A stretch of DNA of 64,000 bases. It comes from CAMLJR01 sp964631955. Lineage in GTDB: Bacteria > Pseudomonadota > Gammaproteobacteria > Pseudomonadales > CAMLJR01. Location of the stretch: NCBI GenBank assembly GCA_964631955.1, contig CAZWBA010000002.1, positions 124,001 through 188,000 of the forward strand. The letters run 5' to 3'. The number at the start of each line of letters is the position of its first letter. The first letter of the stretch is position 1. The notes beneath the pieces are model-generated. The model was not told the origin of the DNA, ran no database searches, and saw only the letters and a program-made list of their open reading frames with translations. The position numbers and the translations under genes were made by a program. Of this stretch, positions 17,695 through 25,987 are shown in pieces.

Positions 17695-18972
17695 TCATGA
17701 TGGATAGCGCCGCGCGACCAGAGAAACGTTGCTGCCACCGAATGCAAACGAGTTCGACATGATCGCATCGATCGTGCAGTTCCGGCGCGCCTCGATGGGA
17801 ACATAGTCGAGATCGCAGCGCGGATCGGCTTCTTCGAGCGTCGCCGTCGGCAGCAGCACGCCATCGTTCATCGCCATGAGGCTGAGTGCGAACTCGACGA
17901 TGCCGCTCGCCCCGATCAAATGTCCATGCATCGATTTGGTCGAGCTCACTGCGAGCTGATTCGCCGCATCGCCAAACGCGGCGCGAATCGATTGCGTTTC
18001 GACGACATCGCCCGCGTCGGTCGCGGTGCCATGCGCGTTCAAATACTGAATCTGCGCGGGCGCGATAGCCGCATCGTCCATCGCCATGCGCATCGCGCGC
18101 ACCTGCTGTTTCATCGATGGCGCCGTTAAATGATCGGCATCGCTGCTGCAACCGTAGCCGGATAATTCCGCGATTATTTTTTGCTGACGTTTCACCGCGC
18201 GCGCTTCGCTTTCAAGCACGATTGCCGCAGCACCTTCGCCCAGCACAAAACCGCTGCGATTTTTTGCAAACGGCCGGCAACTGCGCGACATATCGGAAGT
18301 GTCAGGTCTGGCCATCACGCGCAATGCGTTCCACGCCATCATGGCGCCGGGCGTGAGCATCGCTTCGGTGCCGATAACGATGGCAGCATCGAGATAGCCG
18401 TCACGTATCGCACGAAATGCTTCACCGATCGCTACCGCGGACGATGCACACGCGACCGAATACGTATTGCTCGACCCGTTCAGACCATAATGCATCGACA
18501 CCAGCGCCGCCGATGCATTCGACATCATGCGCGGGACCGACAAGGGATGCACGATGGCGGGATTGCGTTTTTCCTGCGAGGTGTCGTACAGCGTCGTGTA
18601 GAAACGCTGATAGAGTGAATCCAGCGTCTGCGCACCGCCCATACCGATGCCGGCATACACCCCGAAGCGATCGGCATCCTCGGGCGCGGCGGCGATATTC
18701 GCATCCGCCATCGCCTGATGTGCAGCGACGAGCGCAAATTGTGTCGCACGATCGTAGCCGGCGTATTTGCGGTCGAGCAGCGTTTCAGGATGTGTCGATA
18801 CCGAAGCGACCAGCACATTCGGCAGCCATTTGCCGATGTCCTCGGCAGGCCTGGTAATGCCGCAGCGGCCCGCAACTGCGGCTTCGAATGTGCTCTGTCT
18901 GTCGAGGCCCAGCGGGCCGATCATGCCAATCCCTGTGACCAGCACTTTTTCCCTTGCGGATATTCTGGCCAA
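17695..18972 (-). CDS. Beta-ketoacyl-ACP synthase (complete KS)
   Basis: A ketosynthase of up to 425 residues with the full catalytic set: Cys175 in SVACASSAVAIG, His314 in NAHGTATDAGD, Lys346 and His351 in STKSMHGHLIGASG. It resembles FabF and the ketosynthases of aryl polyene clusters. By numbering from the first codon the start is TTG at 18972, which directly abuts the ACP stop. A GTG at 18945 with AAGGGA just upstream may be the real start and would remove nine residues before VLVTGIGMIG. The order ACP, KS, dehydratase on one strand suggests one operon. Confidence 0.93.
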   Translation of the reverse strand: MARISAREKVLVTGIGMIGPLGLDRQSTFEAAVAGRCGITRPAEDIGKWLPNVLVASVSTHPETLLDRKYAGYDRATQFALVAAHQAMADANIAAAPEDADRFGVYAGIGMGGAQTLDSLYQRFYTTLYDTSQEKRNPAIVHPLSVPRMMSNASAALVSMHYGLNGSSNTYSVACASSAVAIGEAFRAIRDGYLDAAIVIGTEAMLTPGAMMAWNALRVMARPDTSDMSRSCRPFAKNRSGFVLGEGAAAIVLESEARAVKRQQKIIAELSGYGCSSDADHLTAPSMKQQVRAMRMAMDDAAIAPAQIQYLNAHGTATDAGDVVETQSIRAAFGDAANQLAVSSTKSMHGHLIGASGIVEFALSLMAMNDGVLLPTATLEEADPRCDLDYVPIEARRNCTIDAIMSNSFAFGGSNVSLVARRYPS

Positions 18973-19251
18973 TTATTGATTCGTCTCGATTTTGAAATCG
19001 GGCAGTTCGCCATTGTTGTGCTGACGCACCTCGGCCTCGATATCGGCGATCATGTCCTTGAATGTCATCGTCGGATAGCGCGTGGGGTCGGACAATTGAA
19101 AGCCGCAGCGATCCTCGATCTCGAATAACATTTCCACCAGATCGAGCGAATCGAGTTCGAGCGCAGAGACGGGCAGACCGGGTTCGTCGAATTTTTCGAG
19201 TGGAATATTCTTGGCTTTGGCGAGGTAATTTTTAATGAGATCTTCGAGCAT
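18973..19251 (-). CDS. Acyl carrier protein
   Basis: A carrier protein of 92 residues. The phosphopantetheine site is Ser35 in ELDSLDLVEM, with the usual helix-2 hydrophobic pattern. The C-terminal tail beyond helix 4 (RQHNNGELPDFKIETNQ) is longer than in fatty-acid ACP. It is the first gene of the ACP-KS-dehydratase operon and is divergent from the acyltransferase gene. A second, different ACP lies at the far end of the cluster (33895-34185). Two ACPs are also known in characterised aryl polyene clusters. Confidence 0.92.
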   Translation of the reverse strand: MLEDLIKNYLAKAKNIPLEKFDEPGLPVSALELDSLDLVEMLFEIEDRCGFQLSDPTRYPTMTFKDMIADIEAEVRQHNNGELPDFKIETNQ

Positions 19252-19472
19252 GAGCAGTACTTCTTACCCAGAGTTTTTCCCTGAAAGTTGGTAGTATACA
19301 GCAACAATGTGACCGCTCAGAAGGTTCGTCAGCGCGATCGCATCACGAATGCCGGGAGCTATAAAATCGCTTCCGTTTTATTCAGCCGGCTGTCGTTGCA
19401 CCTCCGCATCAGCACTCACCGTACCGACGGGGAACAGTTTTCAACAAAAGTCAGAGTCCTGTGGAAATCCGG
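19252..19472. promoter_or_regulatory. Divergent promoter region inside the cluster
   Basis: A 221-base gap between divergent genes, so it must hold promoters for both directions. For the minus strand, a TATACT-like -10 box is the complement of 19293-19298. For the plus strand, TATAAA occurs at 19360-19365. Neither has a convincing -35 box, which may mean that activators are needed. No clear operator repeat was seen. Confidence 0.35.
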
Positions 19473-20255
19473 ATGAGTCGCAGTATCCGCCTCGATAAAA
19501 TTCTGCTTTTTTATGCCCTGCTGATCTGGCTGGGTTCGATGCTGCTCGCCGGCAATATCGCCGCGCTGCCGCTCATGGTGATGCCGCGACGCGTACGCGA
19601 GCCGATCGTGCAGTGGGGCATCAGTATTATTTGCCGGATTTTTCTCGCGGGAATGTCGATTGTCGATGCGACGCGAATCGATCTGAGCGCGCTCGACGCA
19701 CTGAACGGACAGCGCGGCGGCATGGTGCTGGTGCCCAATCATCCGAGCATGATCGATGTCTTTCTGATTTTATCGCGCGTGCCCCGCACGGTCTGTCTGA
19801 TGAAAGCGAGCATCAGCTCGAATTTATTTCTCGGCATCGGCGCCTATCTGGCCGGTTATATTTCCAATCGCCATCCCGAGAAAATGTTTCGCGCCGCGAT
19901 CGAAAGCGTGCAGGCGGGCAATCTCCTGCTGTTATTTCCCGAAGGCACACGCACGACGCAACAACCGGTGAATCCATTTCAGAATTCGGTCGCGCTGATT
20001 GCGAAGCGTGCGGGGGTGCCGCTGCAGACAATCGTGCTCACCACCAATTCGCCCTACCTGAGCAAGGGCTGGAAAATCTGGAAGCCCGCGCAGTTTCCGA
20101 TGATCTATCGCGCAAAACTGGGGCCGCGCATCGATGCCGACGGATCGATCGCCGAAACCACCGCGCGGCTGCAACACTATTTCGAGCGCACGCTGGTGCG
20201 ATCGATCGATCCCGATTTACAGCTCGATACCTACCATGCCCGCCATGCCCGATAA
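19473..20255 (+). CDS. 1-acylglycerol-3-phosphate O-acyltransferase-like (PlsC family)
   Basis: A membrane-associated acyltransferase of about 260 residues. One or two N-terminal membrane helices (ILLFYALLIWLGSMLLAG) precede the catalytic NH(x4)D motif NHPSMID and the substrate-binding LFPEGTRTT. A GTG at 19461 is an alternative start. In aryl polyene clusters such enzymes are thought to help join the polyene carboxylate to a lipid. That role is inferred here. The glycosyltransferase gene overlaps its 3' end, so the four plus-strand genes from here are tightly packed. Confidence 0.9.
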   Translation: MSRSIRLDKILLFYALLIWLGSMLLAGNIAALPLMVMPRRVREPIVQWGISIICRIFLAGMSIVDATRIDLSALDALNGQRGGMVLVPNHPSMIDVFLILSRVPRTVCLMKASISSNLFLGIGAYLAGYISNRHPEKMFRAAIESVQAGNLLLLFPEGTRTTQQPVNPFQNSVALIAKRAGVPLQTIVLTTNSPYLSKGWKIWKPAQFPMIYRAKLGPRIDADGSIAETTARLQHYFERTLVRSIDPDLQLDTYHARHAR

Positions 20256-21072
20256 TTCGAACGGATCAATGAATCAGCAGCAGATTTCCTCGACGCATCT
20301 GGTGCTGATCCCCTGCTACAACCCGGGTCCGAAAGTTTTCGAAACCGTGCGTGCGGCGCGACGATTCTGGAACCCCGTGTGGGTCGTGATCGATGGCAGC
20401 ACCGACGGCACCGACCGCGAATTATTCGAAATGCAGAAACACGATCGCGGCCTGCAGGTGCTGATGCTCGCCTTCAATAGCGGCAAGGGTGCCGCGATTC
20501 TGTACGGACTCGATGAAGCAAAAGAACGCGGCTTCACGCACGCGCTGTGTATGGATTCCGACGGTCAGCATCCCGCCGCACAGATTCCGCAATTCATGGC
20601 GCAATCGAAACGGAATCCGCAGGCGATGATACTGGGCATGCCGGTATTCGATGCCAGCGCGCCGTCGCTGCGCGTGAAGGGACGCCGGATTTCCAACTGG
20701 TGGGCCAATCTGGAAACCCTGTGGGCCGGCATCGGTGATTCACTGTTCGGCTTTCGCGTTTATCCGATCGACCCGCTGCGCTCGATCATGCACCGGCAGC
20801 GCTGGATGCGGCGTTTTGATTTCGATCCAGAAGCCGCCGTGCGTTTATGCTGGCGCGGCGTGAAGCCGATCAATCTACCTTCGCCCGTGCGCTATTTTCG
20901 CGCCGATGAGGGCGGCGTTTCGCATTTCAATTACTGGCGCGACAATCGCCTACTGACATGGATGCACATTCGTTTGATGTTCGGCTTCATTGTGCGCCTG
21001 CCGTGGCTGATCGGCCGACGATTATTCAAACCTTCCACAAATACCCTGTCCCAGAAGGAAGAGTCTCGATGA
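20245..21072 (+). CDS. Family 2 glycosyltransferase
   Basis: A GT-A glycosyltransferase of about 275 residues. The nucleotide-sugar region is VLIPCYNPGPKVFETV, VVIDGSTDGTD and the metal-binding DSDGQHP. Conserved GFRVYPI and the C-terminal RYFRADEGGVSHF follow. A terminal hydrophobic segment (MLFGFIVRLPWLIGRR-like) may touch the membrane. ATG codons at 20236, 20245 and 20269 are all possible starts; I chose 20245. It overlaps the preceding acyltransferase and the following methyltransferase (ATGA), so translation is coupled. Its likely role is adding a sugar during assembly of the lipid-linked polyene. Confidence 0.87.
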   Translation: MPDNSNGSMNQQQISSTHLVLIPCYNPGPKVFETVRAARRFWNPVWVVIDGSTDGTDRELFEMQKHDRGLQVLMLAFNSGKGAAILYGLDEAKERGFTHALCMDSDGQHPAAQIPQFMAQSKRNPQAMILGMPVFDASAPSLRVKGRRISNWWANLETLWAGIGDSLFGFRVYPIDPLRSIMHRQRWMRRFDFDPEAAVRLCWRGVKPINLPSPVRYFRADEGGVSHFNYWRDNRLLTWMHIRLMFGFIVRLPWLIGRRLFKPSTNTLSQKEESR

Positions 21073-21854
21073 TAGACAACGTAAAAACCGGGAGCGAGAC
21101 GGTACGCGTACCGCATGAGCCATTAACGGATTACTACCCGGACGAAGCGTCACGCGCCAATTTCGTCAGTGAAATGTTCAACAGCACCGCCGAAGATTAC
21201 GACCGCATGGAGCTTATTCTCGGTTTCGGCACCGGCAAATGGTATCGCGGCGAAGCCCTGAAGCGCGCAGGACTGAAATCCGGCATGCGCGTTGCCGATA
21301 TCGGCACGGGCACGGGTCTGGTTGCCGATGAAGCGGCAAAAATCGTCGGCGATCCCGCGCTCGTTACCGGCGTCGATCCCAGCCCTAACATGATCGCTAA
21401 CGCGCGCGTGCCCGAAGGCGTGCAATTACTGAATGGCACGGCGGAATCGATTCCGCTGCCCGACGCATCGTGCGATTTTCTCAGCATGGGTTATGCGCTG
21501 CGCCATATCGGCGATTTGCGCACGGCGTTCAGGGAATTTCATCGCGTATTGAAACCGGGCGGCAAAATCTGCCTGCTGGAAATCACCTGCCCGGAATCGT
21601 GGTGGGGAAAACTGCTGCTCAAATTTTATATGAAGGGCTGCGTGCCTTTACTCGCACCTTTTATCGGTCATCGCCAGAACACGCGGCGCTTATGGCGTTA
21701 TTACTGGGACACGATCGAAGCGTGCCTACCGCCGGAGCAAATCGTCGCCGAACTCAAAGCCGCGGGATTTAAGAACGCTCGCAGACATATCGACGTGCGT
21801 GCGATGAGTATTTTTGCCGAATACCAGGCCGAAAAGAGCCCGGCTGAAAAATAA
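21069..21854 (+). CDS. UbiE-like class I SAM methyltransferase
   Basis: A methyltransferase of 261 residues with the SAM-binding motif VADIGTGTGLVADEA, acidic GVDPSPNM, and the UbiE/COQ5-like run MGYALRHIGDLRTAFREFHRVLKPGG. A membrane-near segment with Trp/Tyr follows (RRLWRYYWDTIEACLPPE). Similarity to UbiE does not make it the ubiquinone enzyme. Its ATGA overlap with the glycosyltransferase places it in pigment tailoring, perhaps methylating the aryl ring or its hydroxyl. It is one of three methyltransferases in the cluster. Confidence 0.87.
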   Translation: MIDNVKTGSETVRVPHEPLTDYYPDEASRANFVSEMFNSTAEDYDRMELILGFGTGKWYRGEALKRAGLKSGMRVADIGTGTGLVADEAAKIVGDPALVTGVDPSPNMIANARVPEGVQLLNGTAESIPLPDASCDFLSMGYALRHIGDLRTAFREFHRVLKPGGKICLLEITCPESWWGKLLLKFYMKGCVPLLAPFIGHRQNTRRLWRYYWDTIEACLPPEQIVAELKAAGFKNARRHIDVRAMSIFAEYQAEKSPAEK

Positions 21855-21859
21855 AGTCC

Positions 21860-22762
21860 ATGTCCTTTCCTGCGATGATCGCGCACCTGTTACTCGAACG
21901 CATGTCGAAACAGGTGCTGCCGCGCGTCCCGGAAACAGATGCAGTTATGGTTGCGCCGAATCAGGTGAATGCATTTCAAGAGGGCGGCAACGACAGCGGC
22001 ATTCTCAAACATATTTATTTTTTTCATGCGGCCATGTCACTGCCTGTGATTCGACCTGGCGATACCGTACTCGATCTCGCTTGCGGACCAGCTAATCAAC
22101 TCACCCACATCGCACGCTTGAATCCAGATACGACTTTTATCGGCATCGATGCATCACCAACCATGCTCGATCTCGCGCGCAACACATTAGCATCCAATCG
22201 CATAGAGAATGCCACGGTGCAATTCGGCGACATCACCAATTTAACGACGATTGCATCGGAGTCGATCGATTGCGTGGTCTGCACGATGTCGCTGCACCAT
22301 TTACCCGACACCGACGCGCTGCATAAAACCCTGCGCGAAATTCGCCGCGTACTGAAACCCGGCGGCGGTATTTATCTCGCCGATTTCGGTCGCCTGAAAC
22401 GCGCAGCGACGCAAAAACATTTCGCCTACGACCGTATCGAACTGCAGTCGCAGACCTTCACGAAGGATTTTCTGAATTCGATGCGCGCGGCTTTTAGTGT
22501 CGAGGAATTTAAATCAGCTTTAGCTGAAATCAATCCGGCAATAAAGATTTATCAAACCGCGCTGGCGCCCTTCATGATGATTGCAAGAGGCGATGCGCGC
22601 CGCGAAACAGATGATCAACTAACAAAGCAAAGCAAACTGCAGTACAAAATGCTGACGAAAGGACAGCAGCGCGATTTTGACAATATGGCGAGGTGGTTTC
22701 GTATCGGCGGCCTGGAACTGCTCGGCGAACCTTTCAAATCATCCCGCCATTCACCGAAATAA
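21860..22762 (+). CDS. Class I SAM-dependent methyltransferase
   Basis: A protein of 300 residues with motif I VLDLACGPANQLTHIA, the acidic IGIDASPTML, and LHHLPDTDALHKTLREIRRVLKPGG. The C-terminal 120 residues are less conserved. Local base composition looks a little more AT-rich than its neighbours. It starts five bases after the UbiE-like gene. Its 3' end overlaps the convergent ketoreductase gene by 29 bases. The substrate is unknown, and an aryl or polyene methylation role is inferred from position only. Confidence 0.82.
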   Translation: MSFPAMIAHLLLERMSKQVLPRVPETDAVMVAPNQVNAFQEGGNDSGILKHIYFFHAAMSLPVIRPGDTVLDLACGPANQLTHIARLNPDTTFIGIDASPTMLDLARNTLASNRIENATVQFGDITNLTTIASESIDCVVCTMSLHHLPDTDALHKTLREIRRVLKPGGGIYLADFGRLKRAATQKHFAYDRIELQSQTFTKDFLNSMRAAFSVEEFKSALAEINPAIKIYQTALAPFMMIARGDARRETDDQLTKQSKLQYKMLTKGQQRDFDNMARWFRIGGLELLGEPFKSSRHSPK

Positions 22763-23453
22763 CCTGCCCGGTGATATACGCCGCTTCATCCGATGCCAAA
22801 AAGCCAACGAGATTCGCCACTTCTTCCGGCTTGCCCGCGCGCTTCATCGGCACCATCTGCGCAATCATTTCAGCATTGAAGGTATCTTTCGTCATATCCG
22901 ATTCGATAATGCCCGGTGCAATCGCGTTGACAGTGATGCCGCGACTTGCGAGTTCAAGCGAGAGCGATTTTGTCGCCGAATTCAGCGCACCCTTCGCAGC
23001 GGCGTAATTGGTCTGGCCGCGATTACCGGTGATGCCGGCAACCGATGAGATATTGATTATGCGACCCCAGCGCGTGCGAATCATCGGCATCGTTAAAACC
23101 TGGGTGACGTTGAAAAATCCGTTGAGCGATACGTTGATGACGCGCTGCCATTGCCCGACATTCATACCCGGAAACACGGCGTCATCGTGAATACCGGCGT
23201 TGTTCACGATGACCTGTACCGGGCCGCTCTCCAGTAATTTTTCAAGCGCAGAACGCGTGCCCTCGTAATCGGCAACATCGAACTGAATTGCTTCGGCAGA
23301 ATAATTTTCGCCGTTTAATTTTTCACACAAAGCTTTTGCAGCGGATAAATTGTTATTGGCGTGAACGATGACATGAAACCCGTCGCGCGCCAGTCGCTCA
23401 CAGATCGCAGCACCGATGGCACCGCTGCCGCCGCTGACCAATGCACGTTTCAT
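22734..23453 (-). CDS. 3-oxoacyl-ACP reductase, FabG-like
   Basis: A short-chain dehydrogenase of 239 residues. The NAD(P) motif is SGGSGAIGAAI (T/S-G-x3-G-x-G), and the NNAG motif is VNNAGIHD. The catalytic Ser is in ISSVAGITGNRGQ, and YAAAK supplies Tyr and Lys. It reduces beta-keto intermediates on the ACP so that the dehydratases can form double bonds. It is the last gene of the long minus-strand operon that begins at the ACP near 34185. It is separated by 43 bases from the upstream dehydratase gene. Confidence 0.93.
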   Translation of the reverse strand: MKRALVSGGSGAIGAAICERLARDGFHVIVHANNNLSAAKALCEKLNGENYSAEAIQFDVADYEGTRSALEKLLESGPVQVIVNNAGIHDDAVFPGMNVGQWQRVINVSLNGFFNVTQVLTMPMIRTRWGRIINISSVAGITGNRGQTNYAAAKGALNSATKSLSLELASRGITVNAIAPGIIESDMTKDTFNAEMIAQMVPMKRAGKPEEVANLVGFLASDEAAYITGQVISVNGGMI

Positions 23454-23496
23454 CGTTTACTGCTCCGCTGTTTTTAAAATTAATGAGTGGGAATAA

Positions 23497-23967
23497 TTAG
23501 ATCGCTGCTGCATTCAGCACGACACTGGCGCGCCCGTCGATCAGCAATTCATCGCTGACGTGAATTTCAAAACTGTAGAGCACGGTGATGTGGTTGCCGG
23601 ATATCCGGCGCGCGCTGACGCGCAATTCACCCACCACATCGTCGAAACGCGCGCGGTGCCAATTCACCTGGCGCACGCTGGCCAGATAACCCGCGCCCGG
23701 CGCCTTCGTTTCGTCGATCATGTTTTTATCCATCAATAGGGCGCAGTGCACGGCCATCGCTTGCGCGGCATATTCGATTGCACTGGTGATACCGAGTTTA
23801 TTTTCGGCGCGCAACGGATTTTCCGCGTGCAGATGACTCGTGGCGATGCAGACGACGCCATGCTCATCCCATTGCTCGACACCATCGAGCAGACACATGC
23901 GGCCCTGATGCGGAATGCGGCTTGCGATCCATTCCCGATCGATATGCGTGCTGCGATCGGCGATCAC
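23497..23967 (-). CDS. ApeP-type hot-dog dehydratase subunit
   Basis: A hot-dog protein of 156 residues resembling the ApeP family of aryl polyene clusters: SRIPHQGRMCLLDGV, then HAENPLRAENKLGITSAIEYAAQ. It has no HFPG catalytic loop like FabZ, but an acidic residue (Glu65) lies in the central helix where FabZ has its Glu. In characterised aryl polyene systems I recall a heteromeric ApeI:ApeP dehydratase. By analogy it may pair with the 31444-31818 protein, which has the His loop. The GTG start overlaps the upstream gene's stop by four bases. Confidence 0.83.
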   Translation of the reverse strand: MIADRSTHIDREWIASRIPHQGRMCLLDGVEQWDEHGVVCIATSHLHAENPLRAENKLGITSAIEYAAQAMAVHCALLMDKNMIDETKAPGAGYLASVRQVNWHRARFDDVVGELRVSARRISGNHITVLYSFEIHVSDELLIDGRASVVLNAAAI

Positions 23968-24773
23968 GCGCCAACCTCGATGGCCATGTTAGAGGGAGCG
24001 AGATAGTCGAGGACAGCTCGCCCCGATTTTTCGGCGGCCAGCAACGACAGCAGGGGCAGGCTGCGCGCACTCGGCACACTTTGACGCAGCGCTTCGAGCT
24101 GTGGGTTCTGCATGACATCGAGCGCATCACCGCTTAGCGAAATCGTCAGCGAGAATTTCGTCTGCGCGGTTTCGTGCGCGTGAATGACGAAAGCGAGTGC
24201 GAAGGGATAGGGAATCGGCCGCAGCGAATACAGCGGTTCGGGATACGCGGTATCGAACGACACCAGCAGGCAGCGCTCGCCGCTGTCGATAGCCTGCGTC
24301 GCAGCTTCGAGCAGACCCGCCGTGAAGGTGGCATCGTACGCGCACAGACTGGTCGATGCCGCCGTGCAGCGCGTGGCGATACTCCAGTAGCCCGCCGGCG
24401 CGTTGTGCACTGAATTATGAAATCGCGTCGGCGAAATCAGGCGGTCGGACGACGCCAGCGTTTCCAGAATGCTGTGGCAGTTTTCGCAATCGCCGCCGGT
24501 CGACGAAAACACACTCATCAGTTGCGATGCATCGGCGCCGGCATCGCGCGTCGCGGCCAGGCCGGCGGCCATCGACAATTTGATCGCATCGCCGGCGCGG
24601 CGGCGCTCGGACGCAGGCAGCATTTCCGGCGGCGGCAGTTTCACCGGCTGCGGCGCATAGGCGTTCTCCGGGTGACCGGTTTCGCCGCGCAGAATGTCGC
24701 GCGCGGCGGTCCAATCCGGCATTGCCGGACCCAGCACGGCGATGCCTTCGACATAAATGCGCAGCGCCTTCAT
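23964..24773 (-). CDS. Ketosynthase-like subunit without nucleophile (chain-length-factor candidate)
   Basis: About 269 residues of the PF13723 (ketoacyl-synt_2) type, much shorter than a normal 400-residue ketosynthase. SVFSSTGGDCENCHSILETL, FHNSVHNAPAGYWSIAT and TSLCAYDATF align with thiolase-fold core segments. Where an active ketosynthase has the nucleophilic Cys (Cys167 in the neighbouring enzyme), this alignment gives Leu143. The catalytic His motifs of the C-terminal half are missing. It is probably a non-catalytic partner like ApeC, forming a KS:CLF heterodimer with the adjacent ketosynthase, whose stop it overlaps by four bases. It may set chain length. Confidence 0.85.
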   Translation of the reverse strand: MKALRIYVEGIAVLGPAMPDWTAARDILRGETGHPENAYAPQPVKLPPPEMLPASERRRAGDAIKLSMAAGLAATRDAGADASQLMSVFSSTGGDCENCHSILETLASSDRLISPTRFHNSVHNAPAGYWSIATRCTAASTSLCAYDATFTAGLLEAATQAIDSGERCLLVSFDTAYPEPLYSLRPIPYPFALAFVIHAHETAQTKFSLTISLSGDALDVMQNPQLEALRQSVPSARSLPLLSLLAAEKSGRAVLDYLAPSNMAIEVGA

Positions 24774-25987
24774 GCGACCCCCTTTTCGACGATCGAAAAC
24801 ACGAGGCTGCAATTGCTGCCGCCAAAACCGAAGGAGTTGCTCAAAACATGGCGCAGCGGCTGTCTCACTGTCTCGATCAGATAGCGGCTGCGCAATGCCG
24901 GATCGATGGTTTCGGTGCCGGCCCCGCCGGGCATGAAACCCTCTTTCAGCGCCAGCGCGCAGATGATTGCCTCGATACCGCCGGCGGCGCCGAGCGTATG
25001 GCCGGTATGGCCCTTGGTGGAGCTGCAGGGCGTGGCGGTGCCGAACAGCGCGGCCACCGCCGCATCCTCGGCGGCATCATTGCTCGGTGTCGCGGTGCCG
25101 TGCAGATTGATGTAATCGATTTCTCGCGGCTGCAGGCCGGCGGCCTTCAGCGCCTTTTCCATCGCCTGGCGCGCGCCCAGACCTTCGGGATGCGGGCTCG
25201 ACATATGGTGGGCATCGCTGGTTTCGCCCGCGCCCGCCAATAATATTTCTCCCGCTTCCGGATTTTCTGCGCGCTCCAGTAAAACAAATGCAGCGCCCTC
25301 ACCGGCAGAAATACCGTCGCGGTTTGCGTCGAACGGCCTGCACGGATTGGGCGATACGAGTTGCAGCGAGCCGAACCCATAGAGCGTGGTGAGGCAGAGC
25401 GAATCGACACCGCCGACGATAGCGGCATCGATCAGGCCCAGACGCAGCATGCGCTGTGCGGCGGCGAATACCTTGGCGCTCGACGAACAGGCGGTGGAAA
25501 CCACCGAAGCCGGCCCCTGAATCGCAAAATAGCTGCGCACGAAGTCGGCTACGGAATACGTGTTGTGCGTCTCGCGGTAGCGATAATCCGCTGGCAGCGC
25601 GCCACTAGCAGAATCGCGCTGCCGGTAAGCCACTTCAGTGGTCAGAATGCCTGAGGTGCTGGTGCCGAGAAATACGCCGATGCGATCGGCGCCGTACTGC
25701 GCGACCGCCGTCGCGACCTGCGCCGCGAAGCCGTCCTGTTCGAGACCGAATTGGGCGAGCCGGTTATTGCGGCAATCGTACGCGGCAAGATCGGCGCGCA
25801 CCGGAAAACTGTCGAGCCCTTCGACTTCGCCTATGCAGAGTTCATGGTCGACGCTTTCCCAGTGCTTGCGAACGATGCCGGAACGCCCGCTGCACAGGGC
25901 GTCGACATGGGCGGCATTGCCGGCACCCAGCGCGCTGGTCACGGTAAGGGCGCGGAGGCGACAGGCATTTTCAGGCATCGTCGGCAT
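24770..25987 (-). CDS. Beta-ketoacyl-ACP synthase, probable partner of the CLF-like subunit
   Basis: A ketosynthase of 405 residues with the full active site: Cys167 in STACSSSAKVFAA, His296 in NLHGTATPSND, Lys325 and His330 in SSTKGHTGHTLGAAGG. An ATG four codons downstream is an alternative start. It is directly followed by the CLF-like gene with a four-base overlap, as expected for subunits made in equal amounts. By analogy with ApeO:ApeC I infer that this pair elongates the polyene, and that the ketosynthase at 17695 acts separately, perhaps in priming. Confidence 0.92.
   Translation of the reverse strand: MPTMPENACRLRALTVTSALGAGNAAHVDALCSGRSGIVRKHWESVDHELCIGEVEGLDSFPVRADLAAYDCRNNRLAQFGLEQDGFAAQVATAVAQYGADRIGVFLGTSTSGILTTEVAYRQRDSASGALPADYRYRETHNTYSVADFVRSYFAIQGPASVVSTACSSSAKVFAAAQRMLRLGLIDAAIVGGVDSLCLTTLYGFGSLQLVSPNPCRPFDANRDGISAGEGAAFVLLERAENPEAGEILLAGAGETSDAHHMSSPHPEGLGARQAMEKALKAAGLQPREIDYINLHGTATPSNDAAEDAAVAALFGTATPCSSTKGHTGHTLGAAGGIEAIICALALKEGFMPGGAGTETIDPALRSRYLIETVRQPLRHVLSNSFGFGGSNCSLVFSIVEKGVA

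Noticed and set aside
21069..21854. Housekeeping UbiE of ubiquinone synthesis
   Set aside because: It is translationally coupled to a cluster glycosyltransferase. UbiE is usually near ubiB and ubiJ, which are absent here. The resemblance is only at the family level.
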